This document shows, piece by piece, positions 48,201 to 56,312 of a stretch of 64,000 nt of DNA (its first letter is position 1; each line of letters opens with the position of its first letter). Source of the DNA: Peptoniphilus sp. GNH. Its GTDB lineage: Bacteria > Bacillota > Clostridia > Tissierellales > Peptoniphilaceae. Under the pieces are notes generated by a model. It worked only from the letters and a program-made list of their open reading frames with translations, was not told the DNA's origin and ran no database searches. Location: positions 1,450,979 to 1,514,978 of the forward strand of contig CP089931.1 in NCBI GenBank assembly GCA_021307325.1, read 5' to 3'. Both the position numbers and the translations under genes were made by a program.

Positions 48201-49724
48201 AAAGACGAATTCAATAAGGCAAAAGTAACAGACCTAGGAGAAGGCGGAACAATAGAAGCACCAAAAGCAGAAAGAAAAACAGAAAAAGCAGGTGACTTCA
48301 AAGGAAACCTAAAAGTAGAATTCAGTGACGGCTCAAGCATACTAGTAAAAGACCAAACCTTACATGTAAAAGATCATGTATTGCCAGGCGGCGATACTAA
48401 TGCGCCAAGCGATGCTATAAAAGTCAAATTTATGCTTGGAGAAGGTGTCAAGGTTGAAAAGAAAGATGCAAACTCTGGACGAGTTATTGATGTAAAAAAA
48501 GGCGATAAAGCTCATCCACTTGAGTATGCAACTTATCTAATAAAACCAAATACTAATCTTGGAAAATATATTCATCCGACACTTCATGATACAATTTTCA
48601 ATTTGATAGATGCAAAAGCTATTGGGGGATATGAAAATGTAAAATGGAAACCAGATGATAAGGTTGTTACTAATAGCAATAAAGTTTTCACAGCAAGTGC
48701 TGTAAAAGAAGGTAGTCCGATTGTTTCTTATGCACCTATTGTAATTAATAAGGGTGAGAGCAAGACTGCAAGACCAATTGCAAAAAATGTTCCTTCTAAT
48801 ACAAGCTATCATATACTTGATAGCTTCCAAGCTCCTCATGGAATAAATGTTACAATTGATCCTAGCACAGGTGTCATAACTGTTTTTGCAAGTGAAGATG
48901 CTCTAAAACAAGATATAAGGGTGCCGGTTGAACTAAGAGATTCTACAACTCTTCAAGCTCTTGTGATGGATAAACCTTTCTTAGACATTTCTATTTTGGA
49001 TAAGAGTCCAGGAAGTGATAATCAAGCAGACAAAGGCTTTGGAGTGATTTCTTTTGGAGCTGTGCCAAGCCGTGGTGATGGCGCTAAGTTAGAAGAGGGT
49101 TATAGCAAGGCTTATATTTTTGGATATCCTGATAAAACTGTGCGTGCCGATGGAAATGTATCAAGGGCAGAGGCTGTGCTTATGGTTTCAAGACTTCAAG
49201 AGTATGATTTGAGTGATACTAGCAAGCCTGTATTTGCAGATACTAAGGCTAATACTTGGTATGCAGGTGCTTTGAATGCAGCTTATAAGGCTGGTATTTT
49301 GGAGGAAAAAGCGGGCGAAAGATTTAGACCTAATGACAAGATGACTAGAGCTGAGCTGGCTAAGTTGATTTCATATATTGACAAGAAAAATGATGCTATT
49401 GCTCCTTTTGAAGATGTGAAGGGTCACAAGTTTGAAGCGGCAATCAATCAATGCTATGGCAATAATAGAATCAAGGGTTATCCTGATGGAACTTTTAGAC
49501 CTGATTCTATGATTAGAAGAGGAGAAATAACTAGCATACTAAATAGCCTTTATAACAGAAAAGTCAGAGCTGAAGGTCTAAAGGGAGTTACGATAACTAA
49601 TTTTATCGACATTAGTCCTAGACATTGGGCTTACTATGAAATTATAGAGGCAAGCCATAATCATTATTATCGCAGGATGAGACCAAATGATATTGAGGAG
49701 ATTTGGTTAAGGGTCGATAAGTGA
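42204..49724 (+). CDS. Giant SLH surface protein with eight near-identical 188-residue repeats
   Basis: 2506 residues. A signal peptide (about 1-28, ending VFA) is followed by a unique region to residue about 456, then eight 188-residue repeats (43572-48083), a diverged ninth unit (from 48084) and a further unique region. Three SLH motifs (about 49095-49560) and a tail with 'HWAYYEII' and 'EEIWL' close the protein. The SLH module should bind wall polymer, so the repeats would work as a stalk whose length can change by recombination. Each repeat has a helical start ('EEAGGLKGKDLAAWVGDTLD') and beta-rich halves ('KLEVKFKDNSILEVTQ', 'GYKGEVIWTAEP'), like the stalk repeats of other Gram-positive adhesins. 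Codon use changes sharply near 48370, from A/C-ending to T-ending codons. Shine-Dalgarno aaggaga precedes ATG 42204. Confidence 0.93.
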   Translation: MTNNKRVVSFILALLMILTALPLTVFANTNENNQKDKNVVNGTLKGDKLVFKVLETKSTSPKKPKDEAKKFQIRSMAFDDLELGDEIINSAVRSSGQTINQKIAVSLITLGLNGEENSMSPDLLTSGLEIKLFFKMTGQGEDSPVASKEITVQKNETLNTELEIPAEIGAGVLYAEIQNPNSNVNIRLVKGADSTTDTRQVDENSTWDFEFEVMEIVHPLVKLVAKDPYGQDVQVGNLKVKFNNKDLEVPFELSTMNPEYNLKNNEMFDPETGAGDINELNVYDSSNPPKLEVEGETGDETSSYKVTLDGVEYKVKKEYDYTKGGTITLTSQPDAIVPPTKPGSKDPVGLADDYIRLTFDANEKAKQGDNGIKGTHTQGIYAGQEKAYIDVKENTDYSNQTLKKLIGELKVEGKKDQKTYTQDKNKPWDPAVDKSGTVASAKTYNAVYEKSIADKIEEAGGLKGKDLAAWVGDTLDSDFWKDGVELKNPEKDTNKKLAEELQKATITDKSNRTTADEVLNPADGKLEVKFKDNSILEVTQKLYVYKNGSEKPNVPNPPTAKDSVEVTYKKGTGVKPFDDKVVFVKKNTKEKELPGKPNATVDTKNGYKGEVIWTAEPAIDETNGIQKNTTVTATAEKKTTKEIIEEAGGLKGKDLAAWVGDTLDSDFWKDGVELKNPEKDTNKKLAEELQKATITDKSNRTTADEVLNPADGKLEVKFKDNSILEVTQKLYVYKNGSEKPNVPNPPTAKDSVEVTYKKGTGVKPFDDKVVFVKKNTKEKELPGKPNATVDTKNGYKGEVIWTAEPAIDETNGIQKNTTVTATAEKKTTKEIIEEAGGLKGKDLAAWVGDTLDSDFWKDGVELKNPEKDTNKKLAEELQKATITDKSNRTTADEVLNPADGKLEVKFKDNSILEVTQKLYVYKNGSEKPNVPNPPTAKDSVEVTYKKGTGVKPFDDKVVFVKKNTKEKELPGKPNATVDTKNGYKGEVIWTAEPAIDETNGIQKNTTVTATAEKKTTKEIIEEAGGLKGKDLAAWVGDTLDSDFWKDGVELKNPEKDTNKKLAEELQKATITDKSNRTTADEVLNPADGKLEVKFKDNSILEVTQKLYVYKNGSEKPNVPNPPTAKDSVEVTYKKGTGVKPFDDKVVFVKKNTKEKELPGKPNATVDTKNGYKGEVIWTAEPAIDETNGIQKNTTVTATAEKKTTKEIIEEAGGLKGKDLAAWVGDTLDSDFWKDGVELKNPEKDTNKKLAEELQKATITDKSNRTTADEVLNPADGKLEVKFKDNSILEVTQKLYVYKNGSEKPNVPNPPTAKDSVEVTYKKGTGVKPFDDKVVFVKKNTKEKELPGKPNATVDTKNGYKGEVIWTAEPAIDETNGIQKNTTVTATAEKKTTKEIIEEAGGLKGKDLAAWVGDTLDSDFWKDGVELKNPEKDTNKKLAEELQKATITDKSNRTTADEVLNPADGKLEVKFKDNSILEVTQKLYVYKNGSEKPNVPNPPTAKDSVEVTYKKGTGVKPFDDKVVFVKKNTKEKELPGKPNATVDTKNGYKGEVIWTAEPAIDETNGIQKNTTVTATAEKKTTKEIIEEAGGLKGKDLAAWVGDTLDSDFWKDGVELKNPEKDTNKKLAEELQKATITDKSNRTTADEVLNPADGKLEVKFKDNSILEVTQKLYVYKNGSEKPNVPNPPTAKDSVEVTYKKGTGVKPFDDKVVFVKKNTKEKELPGKPNATVDTKNGYKGEVIWTAEPAIDETNGIQKNTTVTATAEKKTTKEIIEEAGGLKGKDLAAWVGDTLDSDFWKDGVELKNPEKDTNKKLAEELQKATITDKSNRTTADEVLNPADGKLEVKFKDNSILEVTQKLYVYKNGSEKPNVPNPPTAKDSVEVTYKKGTGVKPFDDKVVFVKKNTKEKELPGKPNATVDTKNGYKGEVIWTAEPAIDETNGIQKNTTVTATAEKKTTKEIIEEAGGLKGKDLAAWVGDTLDSNFWKDGVKLKDTVTDKTLKDEFNKAKVTDLGEGGTIEAPKAERKTEKAGDFKGNLKVEFSDGSSILVKDQTLHVKDHVLPGGDTNAPSDAIKVKFMLGEGVKVEKKDANSGRVIDVKKGDKAHPLEYATYLIKPNTNLGKYIHPTLHDTIFNLIDAKAIGGYENVKWKPDDKVVTNSNKVFTASAVKEGSPIVSYAPIVINKGESKTARPIAKNVPSNTSYHILDSFQAPHGINVTIDPSTGVITVFASEDALKQDIRVPVELRDSTTLQALVMDKPFLDISILDKSPGSDNQADKGFGVISFGAVPSRGDGAKLEEGYSKAYIFGYPDKTVRADGNVSRAEAVLMVSRLQEYDLSDTSKPVFADTKANTWYAGALNAAYKAGILEEKAGERFRPNDKMTRAELAKLISYIDKKNDAIAPFEDVKGHKFEAAINQCYGNNRIKGYPDGTFRPDSMIRRGEITSILNSLYNRKVRAEGLKGVTITNFIDISPRHWAYYEIIEASHNHYYRRMRPNDIEEIWLRVDK
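43572..48083 (+). repeat. Eight tandem 564-bp repeats
   Basis: Units start at 43572, 44136, 44700, 45264, 45828, 46392, 46956 and 47520, all exactly 564 bases apart and in frame. The only difference noticed between them is one silent site, gtagaGcta in units 1, 2 and 6 versus gtagaActa in units 3, 4, 5, 7 and 8. A ninth unit at 48084 matches for about 60 bases, then diverges. Confidence 0.97.
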
Positions 49725-49781
49725 TTAGATTTTTGACTTTATAATTGAAATTACAATTTAATATTTGCCTTTATGAAGGCT

Positions 49782-49818
49782 TAAAAAGTATGGGCAAGAT
49801 TTTGCTCATACTTTTTTA
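49782..49818 (+). terminator. Terminator of the giant surface-protein operon
   Basis: aaaagtatgggca pairs with tgctcatactttt and runs into a T-run. Confidence 0.85.
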
Positions 49819-49951
49819 TTTGCATTTTTATATATGAAAATGTTTTGATTTTAGTGTTTCCTTTTTTATTTTCTTTGTTTTGAATAAATTTTTTGCAAGA
49901 GAAAACTTGATTTTACTAGTTTTCTTGGGATATAGATAATATTTGGCGACT

Positions 49952-49969
49952 ATGTGATTTACATCACAT
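49952..49969 (+). promoter_or_regulatory. CRP-type operator upstream of pflB
   Basis: ATGTGA-TTTACA-TCACAT is a perfect dyad matching the CRP consensus TGTGA-N6-TCACA. Its centre (49960.5) lies 41.5 bases before the predicted transcription start, the standard class II activator position. The regulator encoded at 53137 has a matching recognition helix. The rest of the 49818-50054 gap is A/T-rich without other features. Confidence 0.75.
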
Positions 49970-49989
49970 ACAATTCCGTGAAAACCTTT

Positions 49990-49995
49990 TACAAT
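49990..49995 (+). promoter_or_regulatory. Probable -10 box of pflB
   Basis: TACAAT at 49990-49995 predicts a start near 50002. There is no good -35, as expected for an activator-dependent promoter. An alternative pair (TTTACA 49988, TATACA 50013, 19-base spacer) cannot be excluded. Confidence 0.45.
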
Positions 49996-50054
49996 GTATT
50001 TGAAGTAAAAACTATACACACATATATACTATATACAATACTATGGAGGGGAAT

Positions 50055-52304
50055 ATGAAAGCATATGAAGGTTTTAAAGGAAACCAATGGAAAGAGAAGA
50101 TTGATGTAAGAAACTTTATCCAAGAAAACTATGTTCCCTATGAGGGAGATGATTCCTTCTTAGAGGGCAAGTCTAAGAAGACTGAAGCGCTTTGGGCTGA
50201 AGTTGAGGCTTTGATTAATAAGGAAATCAAAGAAAATTATAGAAAGGCGGACACTACAAGATTTTCATCTATTGATGGATATGATGCTGGATATATAGAT
50301 AAGGATAATGAAGTCATCGTAGGTTTGCAAACTGATGAGGTTTTAAAGAGAATTGTAAATCCTTATGGTGGATACAGAATGGTTGAGCAATCTCTTGAGG
50401 CTTATGGGCAAAAGATGGATGAAACTCTCGATAGAACCTTCAAGGAATTTAGAAAGACTCACAATGAGGGAGTTTTTGATGCTTATACTGAAGACATGAG
50501 AACTGCTAGAACTGTTGGTCTTATCACTGGACTTCCTGATGCTTATGGTAGAGGAAGAATTATAGGCGATTATAGAAGAGTTGCTCTTTATGGAATTGAC
50601 AGGCTTATAGAAGAAAAGAAGAAGGATTTGAAGGCTGTTTCTATTGATGAGTCCAATCTTGAAGCTACTATAAGACTTAGAGAAGAAATTTCTGAACAAA
50701 TTAGAGCTTTGAAAAAGATGAAGACCATGGCTGAAAAGTATGGTTTGGATATTTCTAAGCCTGCAGAAAATGCTCATGAGGCTGTTCAACATCTATATAT
50801 GGGTTATCTAGCTGCTGTCAAGGAAAACAATGGTGCGGCTATGAGTTTTGGAAGGAATACATCTTTTATTGATATCTATATAAAGAGGGATATGGATAGG
50901 GGTATTCTGGATGAGCTTGGAGCTCAAGAGCTTATAGATCAACTTGTTATAAAATTAAGACTTGTGCGTCACTTGCGTACTCCTGATTATGATGAGGTGT
51001 TTGGAGGAGACCCGACTTGGGTTACCGAGTCAATAGGAGGTATGGGTCTAGATGGTAGGACTCTTGTTACTAAGACTGCTTTTAGATTCTTGCATACTCT
51101 TATAAATTTGGGATCGGCACCTGAACCAAATATGACTATACTTTGGGCTGACGCTCTTCCTGAAAGTTGGAAGAAGTTCTGTTCTAAGATTTCAATCTTG
51201 ACAGACTCCATTCAATATGAAAATGATGATTTGATGAGAAATATGTATGGTGATGATTATGCTATTGCTTGCTGCGTATCTGCTATGGAAGTTGGCAAGG
51301 AAATGCAATTTTTCGGAGCTAGAGCAAATCTTGCCAAGTCTTTATTGTACTCAATAAATGGTGGAGTGGATGAAAAGAAGAAAAATAAGGATAACAGTCC
51401 TATAAGAGTTTTCAAAGACATAAAGAGGATTGACTCTGAGTATCTTGATTATGAAGAAGTTGTTGCTTCTTACAAGAAGGTTCTATCAGAAGTTGCAGGA
51501 CTTTATGTAAATGCTCTTAATGTAATCCACTTCATGCATGACAAGTATGCTTATGAGGCTGGACAAATGGCTCTACATGATAGCAAAGTAAAGATCAACT
51601 TGGCTTGTGGTGTGGCAGGACTTTCTATCGCCGCAGACTCTCTTTCTGCTATCAAGTATGCCAAAGTAAAGCCGATAAGAGATGAAAATGGAATAGCGGT
51701 TGATTTTGAAACCGAAGGAGATTTCCCGAAATATGGAAATGATGATGACAGGGTTGACCAAATTGCAGTAGAACTTTTGACTTACTTCAGCAATGAATTA
51801 AAGAAACACGCAACCTATAAGCATGCTAAGATTACCTTGTCTGCTCTTACTATCACATCTAATGTAATGTATGGCAAAAAGACGGGTACAACTCCTGATG
51901 GCAGAAAGGCTGGAGAACCTTTTGCGCCTGGTGCCAATCCGATGCATGGAAGGGATGAAAATGGAGCCTTGGCATCTTTGAACTCGGTTGCTAAATTGCC
52001 ATATGAGTGTGTATGCGAAGATGGTATTTCAAATACCTTTACAATTGTTCCAGATGCTCTAGGAAAGAGTCATGAACAAAGAGTAGATAACCTTGTAAAT
52101 ATCATGGATGGATATTTTGGACAAAAAGCTTTCCACTTGAATGTAAATGTTCTTCAAAGAGAAAAATTATTGGATGCTTATAAAAATCCTGACAAGTATC
52201 CGAACCTCACTATAAGAGTTTCGGGCTATGCCGTTCACTTCAACAGACTTACTGATGAACAAAAGAGAGAAGTTCTTCAAAGAACCTTCCACCAAATGGC
52301 ATAA
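50055..52304 (+). CDS. pflB: Formate C-acetyltransferase (pyruvate formate-lyase)
   Basis: 749 residues. It converts pyruvate and CoA to acetyl-CoA and formate without oxygen. The catalytic cysteine pair is Cys406-Cys407 ([12 protein letters not shown]) and the glycyl-radical site is Gly724 (RVSGYAV). I place the start at ATG 50055, which has ggagggg 5 bases upstream; an in-frame ATG at 50043 would remove that site from the leader. It is followed by its activase and by a Crp/Fnr regulator. Codons here end in T much more often than in the surface-protein genes upstream. Confidence 0.98.
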   Translation: MKAYEGFKGNQWKEKIDVRNFIQENYVPYEGDDSFLEGKSKKTEALWAEVEALINKEIKENYRKADTTRFSSIDGYDAGYIDKDNEVIVGLQTDEVLKRIVNPYGGYRMVEQSLEAYGQKMDETLDRTFKEFRKTHNEGVFDAYTEDMRTARTVGLITGLPDAYGRGRIIGDYRRVALYGIDRLIEEKKKDLKAVSIDESNLEATIRLREEISEQIRALKKMKTMAEKYGLDISKPAENAHEAVQHLYMGYLAAVKENNGAAMSFGRNTSFIDIYIKRDMDRGILDELGAQELIDQLVIKLRLVRHLRTPDYDEVFGGDPTWVTESIGGMGLDGRTLVTKTAFRFLHTLINLGSAPEPNMTILWADALPESWKKFCSKISILTDSIQYENDDLMRNMYGDDYAIACCVSAMEVGKEMQFFGARANLAKSLLYSINGGVDEKKKNKDNSPIRVFKDIKRIDSEYLDYEEVVASYKKVLSEVAGLYVNALNVIHFMHDKYAYEAGQMALHDSKVKINLACGVAGLSIAADSLSAIKYAKVKPIRDENGIAVDFETEGDFPKYGNDDDRVDQIAVELLTYFSNELKKHATYKHAKITLSALTITSNVMYGKKTGTTPDGRKAGEPFAPGANPMHGRDENGALASLNSVAKLPYECVCEDGISNTFTIVPDALGKSHEQRVDNLVNIMDGYFGQKAFHLNVNVLQREKLLDAYKNPDKYPNLTIRVSGYAVHFNRLTDEQKREVLQRTFHQMA

Positions 52305-52325
52305 AAGTGTAAAATAAATAGTAGT

Positions 52326-52362
52326 TAAAAGAGCCATCCGGATTTTCTAGATGGCTCTTAAA
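52326..52362 (+). terminator. Hairpin after pflB
   Basis: aagagccatc pairs with gatggctctt, followed by a weak T tail (taaattt). It may give partial termination, so that less pflA than pflB mRNA is made. Confidence 0.6.
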
Positions 52363-52399
52363 TTTACAAGATTTAAAGAAATTGATTAGAGGTGTTCGT

Positions 52400-53119
52400 A
52401 TGGCAAATTTACATTCTATTGAAACTATGGGTCTTTTGGATGGACCAGGGATAAGAACTGTGTTTTTTCTTTCTGGTTGTCCCTTGAGATGCTTATTTTG
52501 TCATAATCCGGATACTCAAAACCCATCTTGTGGTCATCCTATTTCAACAGAGCAGATAGTCAAAAGGGCTATTAGAATGAAACCCTATTTTAAAAATGGT
52601 GGCGGGGTTACTCTTTCCGGGGGTGAGCCTATGGCAAATGGGAAGTTTCTTTTGGAAACTATACTTGCCCTTAAAAAGGAGGGCATACATGTGGCTGTTG
52701 ACACATCTGGTATTGGGGATGGGCGCTATTATGAGGATATTGTAAATGAGGCCGATTTAATACTTTTGGATATAAAGCATTATGACCCAATAAAATTTGA
52801 AGAGATAACAGGAGCAAAGCAAGACCTTTTATTGGAGTTTATCACTTGTATAAAAAATTCTGATGTGAGAGTTTGGATTAGGCATGTCATGATGCCTGGC
52901 TATACGGATTCGAAAGAGGATATGCAAAAGCTTGTGGATTTTGTAAGACCCATTAAAAAAAATATAGATAAATTGGAGATCCTTCCTTATCATACTTTGG
53001 GAGTTGAAAAGTATGAGGAGCTTGGCATAGACTACAAGCTAAAGGGGATGAGTCCCATGGATAAAAAAATAGCGAAAAATCTTGAAAATTATGCAAATTC
53101 TGTGCTAAACTCGGATTGA
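52400..53119 (+). CDS. pflA: Pyruvate formate-lyase activating enzyme
   Basis: 239 residues. This radical-SAM enzyme creates the glycyl radical on PflB. The N-terminus 'SIETMGLLDGPGIRTVFFLSGC' and the cluster motif CX3CX2C (CPLRCLFC) are present, with 'GGVTLSGGEP' following. ATG 52400 is preferred over the TTG at 52382 because agaggtg lies just before it. It is followed 17 bases later by the regulator gene. Confidence 0.97.
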   Translation: MANLHSIETMGLLDGPGIRTVFFLSGCPLRCLFCHNPDTQNPSCGHPISTEQIVKRAIRMKPYFKNGGGVTLSGGEPMANGKFLLETILALKKEGIHVAVDTSGIGDGRYYEDIVNEADLILLDIKHYDPIKFEEITGAKQDLLLEFITCIKNSDVRVWIRHVMMPGYTDSKEDMQKLVDFVRPIKKNIDKLEILPYHTLGVEKYEELGIDYKLKGMSPMDKKIAKNLENYANSVLNSD

Positions 53120-53136
53120 GAAAAGAGGTTGATAGA

Positions 53137-53814
53137 ATGGAAGACAGATTTTCAAAAGCACCACTCTTGGAATACATGACAGATGATGAGTTGAAAAATC
53201 TAGAACATCAACCCGTCATAAAAGACTTTAAAAAGGGAGAGGAAGTTTTCAGACCGGGCAGTGAACCGATTTATATGTATGTCATTGTTTCGGGGTTTAT
53301 GAAAATTTCCATGGATCTCTCTGATGGCAGGGAGCAGATTCTCTACATATATGGCGGCGGGGATTTTGTCGGAGGACACAATCTCTTGACCGAGGAAAAA
53401 TATATTTATAGAGGAACTTGTTTAAAAAGTTCCAGGATAATTTTAATACATAAGGACGATTTTAATAGAGTCCTAAAGAAGAACAACAAGGTTTTGCTAA
53501 AGGTCTTGGATCAATCCTTCAAGAGAATCAGAAGAAGTGAAGAGCTTATAGATAGGCTCTCTGTAATCAATGCCGATATGAAGGTTGCTAAACTCATAAT
53601 AGATATGATTCCTAGCTATGGAGTAAAGGAAGGGAAAAATATTTTGATAAGGTCTAATATGAATAGGGAGGAGCTGGGGTCTTACTCGGGTATCACGAGG
53701 GAGACACTTTCTCGCAAACTTTCGTATTTCGAAGACTTGGGCCTTATACGTTTGCTTTCAAGGGGAGAGATTTTAGTCTTAGATATGAAGGGCTTGGGAG
53801 AATTTACAATTTAA
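53137..53814 (+). CDS. Crp/Fnr family transcriptional regulator
   Basis: 225 residues. An N-terminal cyclic-nucleotide-binding-like barrel (about 10-120) is followed by a long dimer helix and a C-terminal winged helix. The recognition helix reads R188-E-T-L-S-R193, with the same Arg-Glu-x3-Arg spacing as the residues of E. coli CRP that read TGTGA. There is no N-terminal cysteine cluster (one Cys in total), so it is not an iron-sulphur FNR; the effector is unknown. ATG 53137 follows agaggttg; a TTG at 53116 is possible but lacks that site. It is co-oriented with pflBA, and a perfect TGTGA-N6-TCACA site lies before pflB, so pfl control is likely. Confidence 0.9.
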   Translation: MEDRFSKAPLLEYMTDDELKNLEHQPVIKDFKKGEEVFRPGSEPIYMYVIVSGFMKISMDLSDGREQILYIYGGGDFVGGHNLLTEEKYIYRGTCLKSSRIILIHKDDFNRVLKKNNKVLLKVLDQSFKRIRRSEELIDRLSVINADMKVAKLIIDMIPSYGVKEGKNILIRSNMNREELGSYSGITRETLSRKLSYFEDLGLIRLLSRGEILVLDMKGLGEFTI

Positions 53815-53818
53815 AATA

Positions 53819-53855
53819 AAAAAGAGATGAGTTCAATGAAGCTCATCTCTTTTAT
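53819..53855. terminator. Bidirectional terminator between the Crp/Fnr and LysR genes
   Basis: aaagagatgag pairs with ctcatctcttt, with A-run and T-run on opposite sides. It spans the LysR stop codon. Confidence 0.85.
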
Positions 53856-54729
53856 TTTCTTCTAAAATCTTGAAAAAGGCTATGGTGGCTGGAGTCAAAT
53901 AGCGATTTTTAATATAGACATACTGCAATTTTCTGGATAGGCGGATATCTTTTAAATAAAGAGTCTTGATGATTTTGTGCTCTACTTCTCTTTCGACAGC
54001 TATTTCAGACATGATGGATATGCCTATGTTATTGATGACAGCCTCTTTAATTGCAGATTGTGTTGAGATTACTATGCGATTTTTGAAGGGGATTTCATGG
54101 AATTTATTTTTTAAAAATTGAAAAAAGGAGGAATCCTCTTTTTTAGTTATGAATTTGTCTTTTTTGATTTGCTCTAAGCTGATTTCATTTTTCTTGAAAA
54201 AGGGATGCTTGTTGCCGACTATAATTTTTAGTTCATCTTGCAAGTAGTCGTGGGTGGAGAAGATATCATCTTCTTTTTCTATGTAGTCTGAAAGAAAGGC
54301 AAATTCGATTTCGTTTTTGTTTAGAAGCTCCAAGATATTTTTGGACGAATCTATCTGCATATTTATTTTAATCTTGGGATATTTTTCTTGGAATTTGGCA
54401 ATGATTTTTGGCAGAATATAGACTCCTATGAAATGGGTAGTGCCAAAATGCAGCTCGCCTTCTTCTAAATTTTCAAATTGACGAATATATTTTTTGGCGC
54501 CATTCCAAGTGGATAAGAGTTCTTCTGCATATTTAATAAAGGCTTGACCTTGGCTTGTTAAATAGGTCTGGGAGCCTACTTGATAAAAAAGTGAAGCTCC
54601 TAATTCTTCTTCTATGGAGCGGATTCTCTTGCTAAGAGCAGGCTGAGATATGTAAAGACGATTGGCTGCATTTGTAAAATGTTGGTACTTGGCAAGAATG
54701 AGAAAAGACTCGAGTTTTGTGAAATCCAT
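53833..54729 (-). CDS. LysR family transcriptional regulator
   Basis: 298 residues, standard length. The N-terminal winged helix (1-60) has 'FTNAANRLYISQPALSKRIRSIEEELGASLF'; the effector domain occupies about 90-298. It is divergent from the anion transporter and mutase genes, the usual arrangement in which a LysR protein controls its neighbours in response to their substrate. aaaggagg precedes ATG 54729. A T-N11-A dyad at 54753-54769 is a candidate binding site. Confidence 0.93.
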   Translation of the reverse strand: MDFTKLESFLILAKYQHFTNAANRLYISQPALSKRIRSIEEELGASLFYQVGSQTYLTSQGQAFIKYAEELLSTWNGAKKYIRQFENLEEGELHFGTTHFIGVYILPKIIAKFQEKYPKIKINMQIDSSKNILELLNKNEIEFAFLSDYIEKEDDIFSTHDYLQDELKIIVGNKHPFFKKNEISLEQIKKDKFITKKEDSSFFQFLKNKFHEIPFKNRIVISTQSAIKEAVINNIGISIMSEIAVEREVEHKIIKTLYLKDIRLSRKLQYVYIKNRYLTPATIAFFKILEENKRDELH

Positions 54730-54752
54730 GATGACCTCCTTTGTTTTTTTAT

Positions 54753-54769
54753 TATAACAAAAGGTTATT
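54753..54769. promoter_or_regulatory. Candidate LysR box
   Basis: ATAAC-aaaag-GTTAT is a dyad containing T-N11-A. It lies 25-40 bases before the lysR start and upstream of the transporter -35. Confidence 0.5.
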
Positions 54770-54789
54770 ATATGTCAAACTAAAAGAAA

Positions 54790-54818
54790 TTGTCTTAATT
54801 GCAACGATTACCTATAAT
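54790..54818 (+). promoter_or_regulatory. Promoter of the transporter-mutase pair
   Basis: TTGTCT (54790-54795), 17-base spacer, TATAAT (54813-54818). Confidence 0.65.
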
Positions 54819-54857
54819 TAAACTAGCTTAAGCTAAATTTAATACTAGGAGTTAATT

Positions 54858-56297
54858 ATGTCAAAGAAAAAAGATTCCGCTTGGAAAGTTTGGGGATACA
54901 TAATATTTGCAGTAATTGCTTTTTTGGCTTTATATTTGATGCCAACTCCAGAAGGACTGGAGCCGGCAGCACAAACTAGCATGGCGCTTTTTGTGTTTGC
55001 TCTAATTCTGTGGATAGCAAGACCAATCCCGATTTATCAAACATCTATAATATTAGTTTTACTATTACCTCTTTTGGGAGCTGTTGAAAAGCAAAAGGAT
55101 GCCTTTGGAGCCTTGGGCTTTGATATCATCTGGCTTATGGTGGCTGCTTTTGTTATAACATCTGCCATGTCAGCAACTAATCTTGGAAAGAGAATAGCCT
55201 TGGTGCTAACTACTAAATTTGCAAAGACACCGACTAAGCTACTTGTTGTATTTGTAGTTGTAAATTATATCTTGGCATTTTTCGTGCCATCTACAACTGC
55301 TCGTGCTTCACTTTTAGTTCCAATAGCTCTTATAGTTTTGGAAATTTATCAAGAGTACCCAGGAGAAAGTAAGTTCGGAAAGCTCATGATGCTTCAAGGA
55401 GTCCAAAACAATGCTCTTGCAACATCAGTTGTCTTGACAGCGACAAGTGCGCAAGTATTGGCAATAGGATTTATTAAAGAACAAACAGGAGTTCAAATTG
55501 GTTATTTGGATTGGCTTTTAGGATCCTTGCCTCAAGCAATTTTAACAACAATTATTGCCTTTTTCATCGGGCTAAAATTATATCAAAACAAGAAGACTGA
55601 TAAGGAAAAACTGGAAAAAGCAACTGCTGTTTTGAAAGAAAAATTAAATGAGATGGGACCAATTTCTAACAAGGAAAAAAGAGCCCTGGTAATCTTCTTG
55701 CTTACTCTTGTCCTTTGGGCGACAGGAGATTATCAAGAAGCCCTTGTAGGATTTAAGATTACCACTGAACAGACTGCAGTTTTGAGTATGCTTTTGTGTC
55801 TCTTGCCGGGTATTGGTGTAATAACTTGGAAAGAAGCCAACATAAAATGGGACTTGATGATATTTTCAGCTGGAGCCTATGCAGTAGGTAAGGCGGTTGA
55901 CAAGACGGGAGCTGCAAGCTGGGCTGTGTCTCAATTTGTAGGTGCGATAGGTCTAGATAAAATAAATCCATCACTTGTAGCTGTTGTACTCATTTTCATA
56001 ACTGTGTTTAGTCATTTGATTTTTACTTCAAAGACTGTGAGAACTACAATTTTGATTCCAGCTATTATAAGCCTTGCTCAACAACTTGGCATAGACCCAG
56101 TACCTCTTGCTCTTACTTGTTCTTTCGGGATTGCAATGACAATTTGTCTGCCACCTCACTCAAAGGTAAATACTCTCTACTTTGGAACTGATTATTTTAC
56201 AGTTAAGGATGAGTTGGTATTTGGACTTATAACTTGTCTAATATCATCTATATCTTTGTCCATTGTATATTTCACATGGATCCGTTTAATTGTTTAA
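54858..56297 (+). CDS. DASS/SLC13 family sodium-dependent anion transporter
   Basis: 479 residues with about a dozen hydrophobic segments. The start 'TPEGLEPAAQTSMALFVFALILWIARPIP' and the hairpin motif 'VPSTTARASLLVPI' are typical of the divalent anion:Na+ symporters that import di- and tricarboxylates. A second such hairpin ('SHLIFTSKTVRTTILIPAI') is present in the C-terminal half. The substrate cannot be read. The neighbouring LysR gene and the phosphate-ester enzyme suggest an inducible organic or phospho-organic anion. It is followed 15 bases later by the mutase gene. Confidence 0.93.
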   Translation: MSKKKDSAWKVWGYIIFAVIAFLALYLMPTPEGLEPAAQTSMALFVFALILWIARPIPIYQTSIILVLLLPLLGAVEKQKDAFGALGFDIIWLMVAAFVITSAMSATNLGKRIALVLTTKFAKTPTKLLVVFVVVNYILAFFVPSTTARASLLVPIALIVLEIYQEYPGESKFGKLMMLQGVQNNALATSVVLTATSAQVLAIGFIKEQTGVQIGYLDWLLGSLPQAILTTIIAFFIGLKLYQNKKTDKEKLEKATAVLKEKLNEMGPISNKEKRALVIFLLTLVLWATGDYQEALVGFKITTEQTAVLSMLLCLLPGIGVITWKEANIKWDLMIFSAGAYAVGKAVDKTGAASWAVSQFVGAIGLDKINPSLVAVVLIFITVFSHLIFTSKTVRTTILIPAIISLAQQLGIDPVPLALTCSFGIAMTICLPPHSKVNTLYFGTDYFTVKDELVFGLITCLISSISLSIVYFTWIRLIV

Positions 56298-56312
56298 TAG
56301 AAAGGTGAAATA

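Noticed and set aside
43966-48340. Series of open antisense frames of 113-127 codons repeated every 564 bases
   Set aside because: They mirror the repeat array on the other strand, are Leu/Ser-rich as expected for the complement of Lys/Glu codons, and have no ribosome binding sites.
49828-50019. 63-codon minus-strand frame upstream of pflB
   Set aside because: It covers the CRP-type operator and promoter, is Lys/Ile-rich as expected for A/T-rich non-coding DNA, and has no family resemblance.
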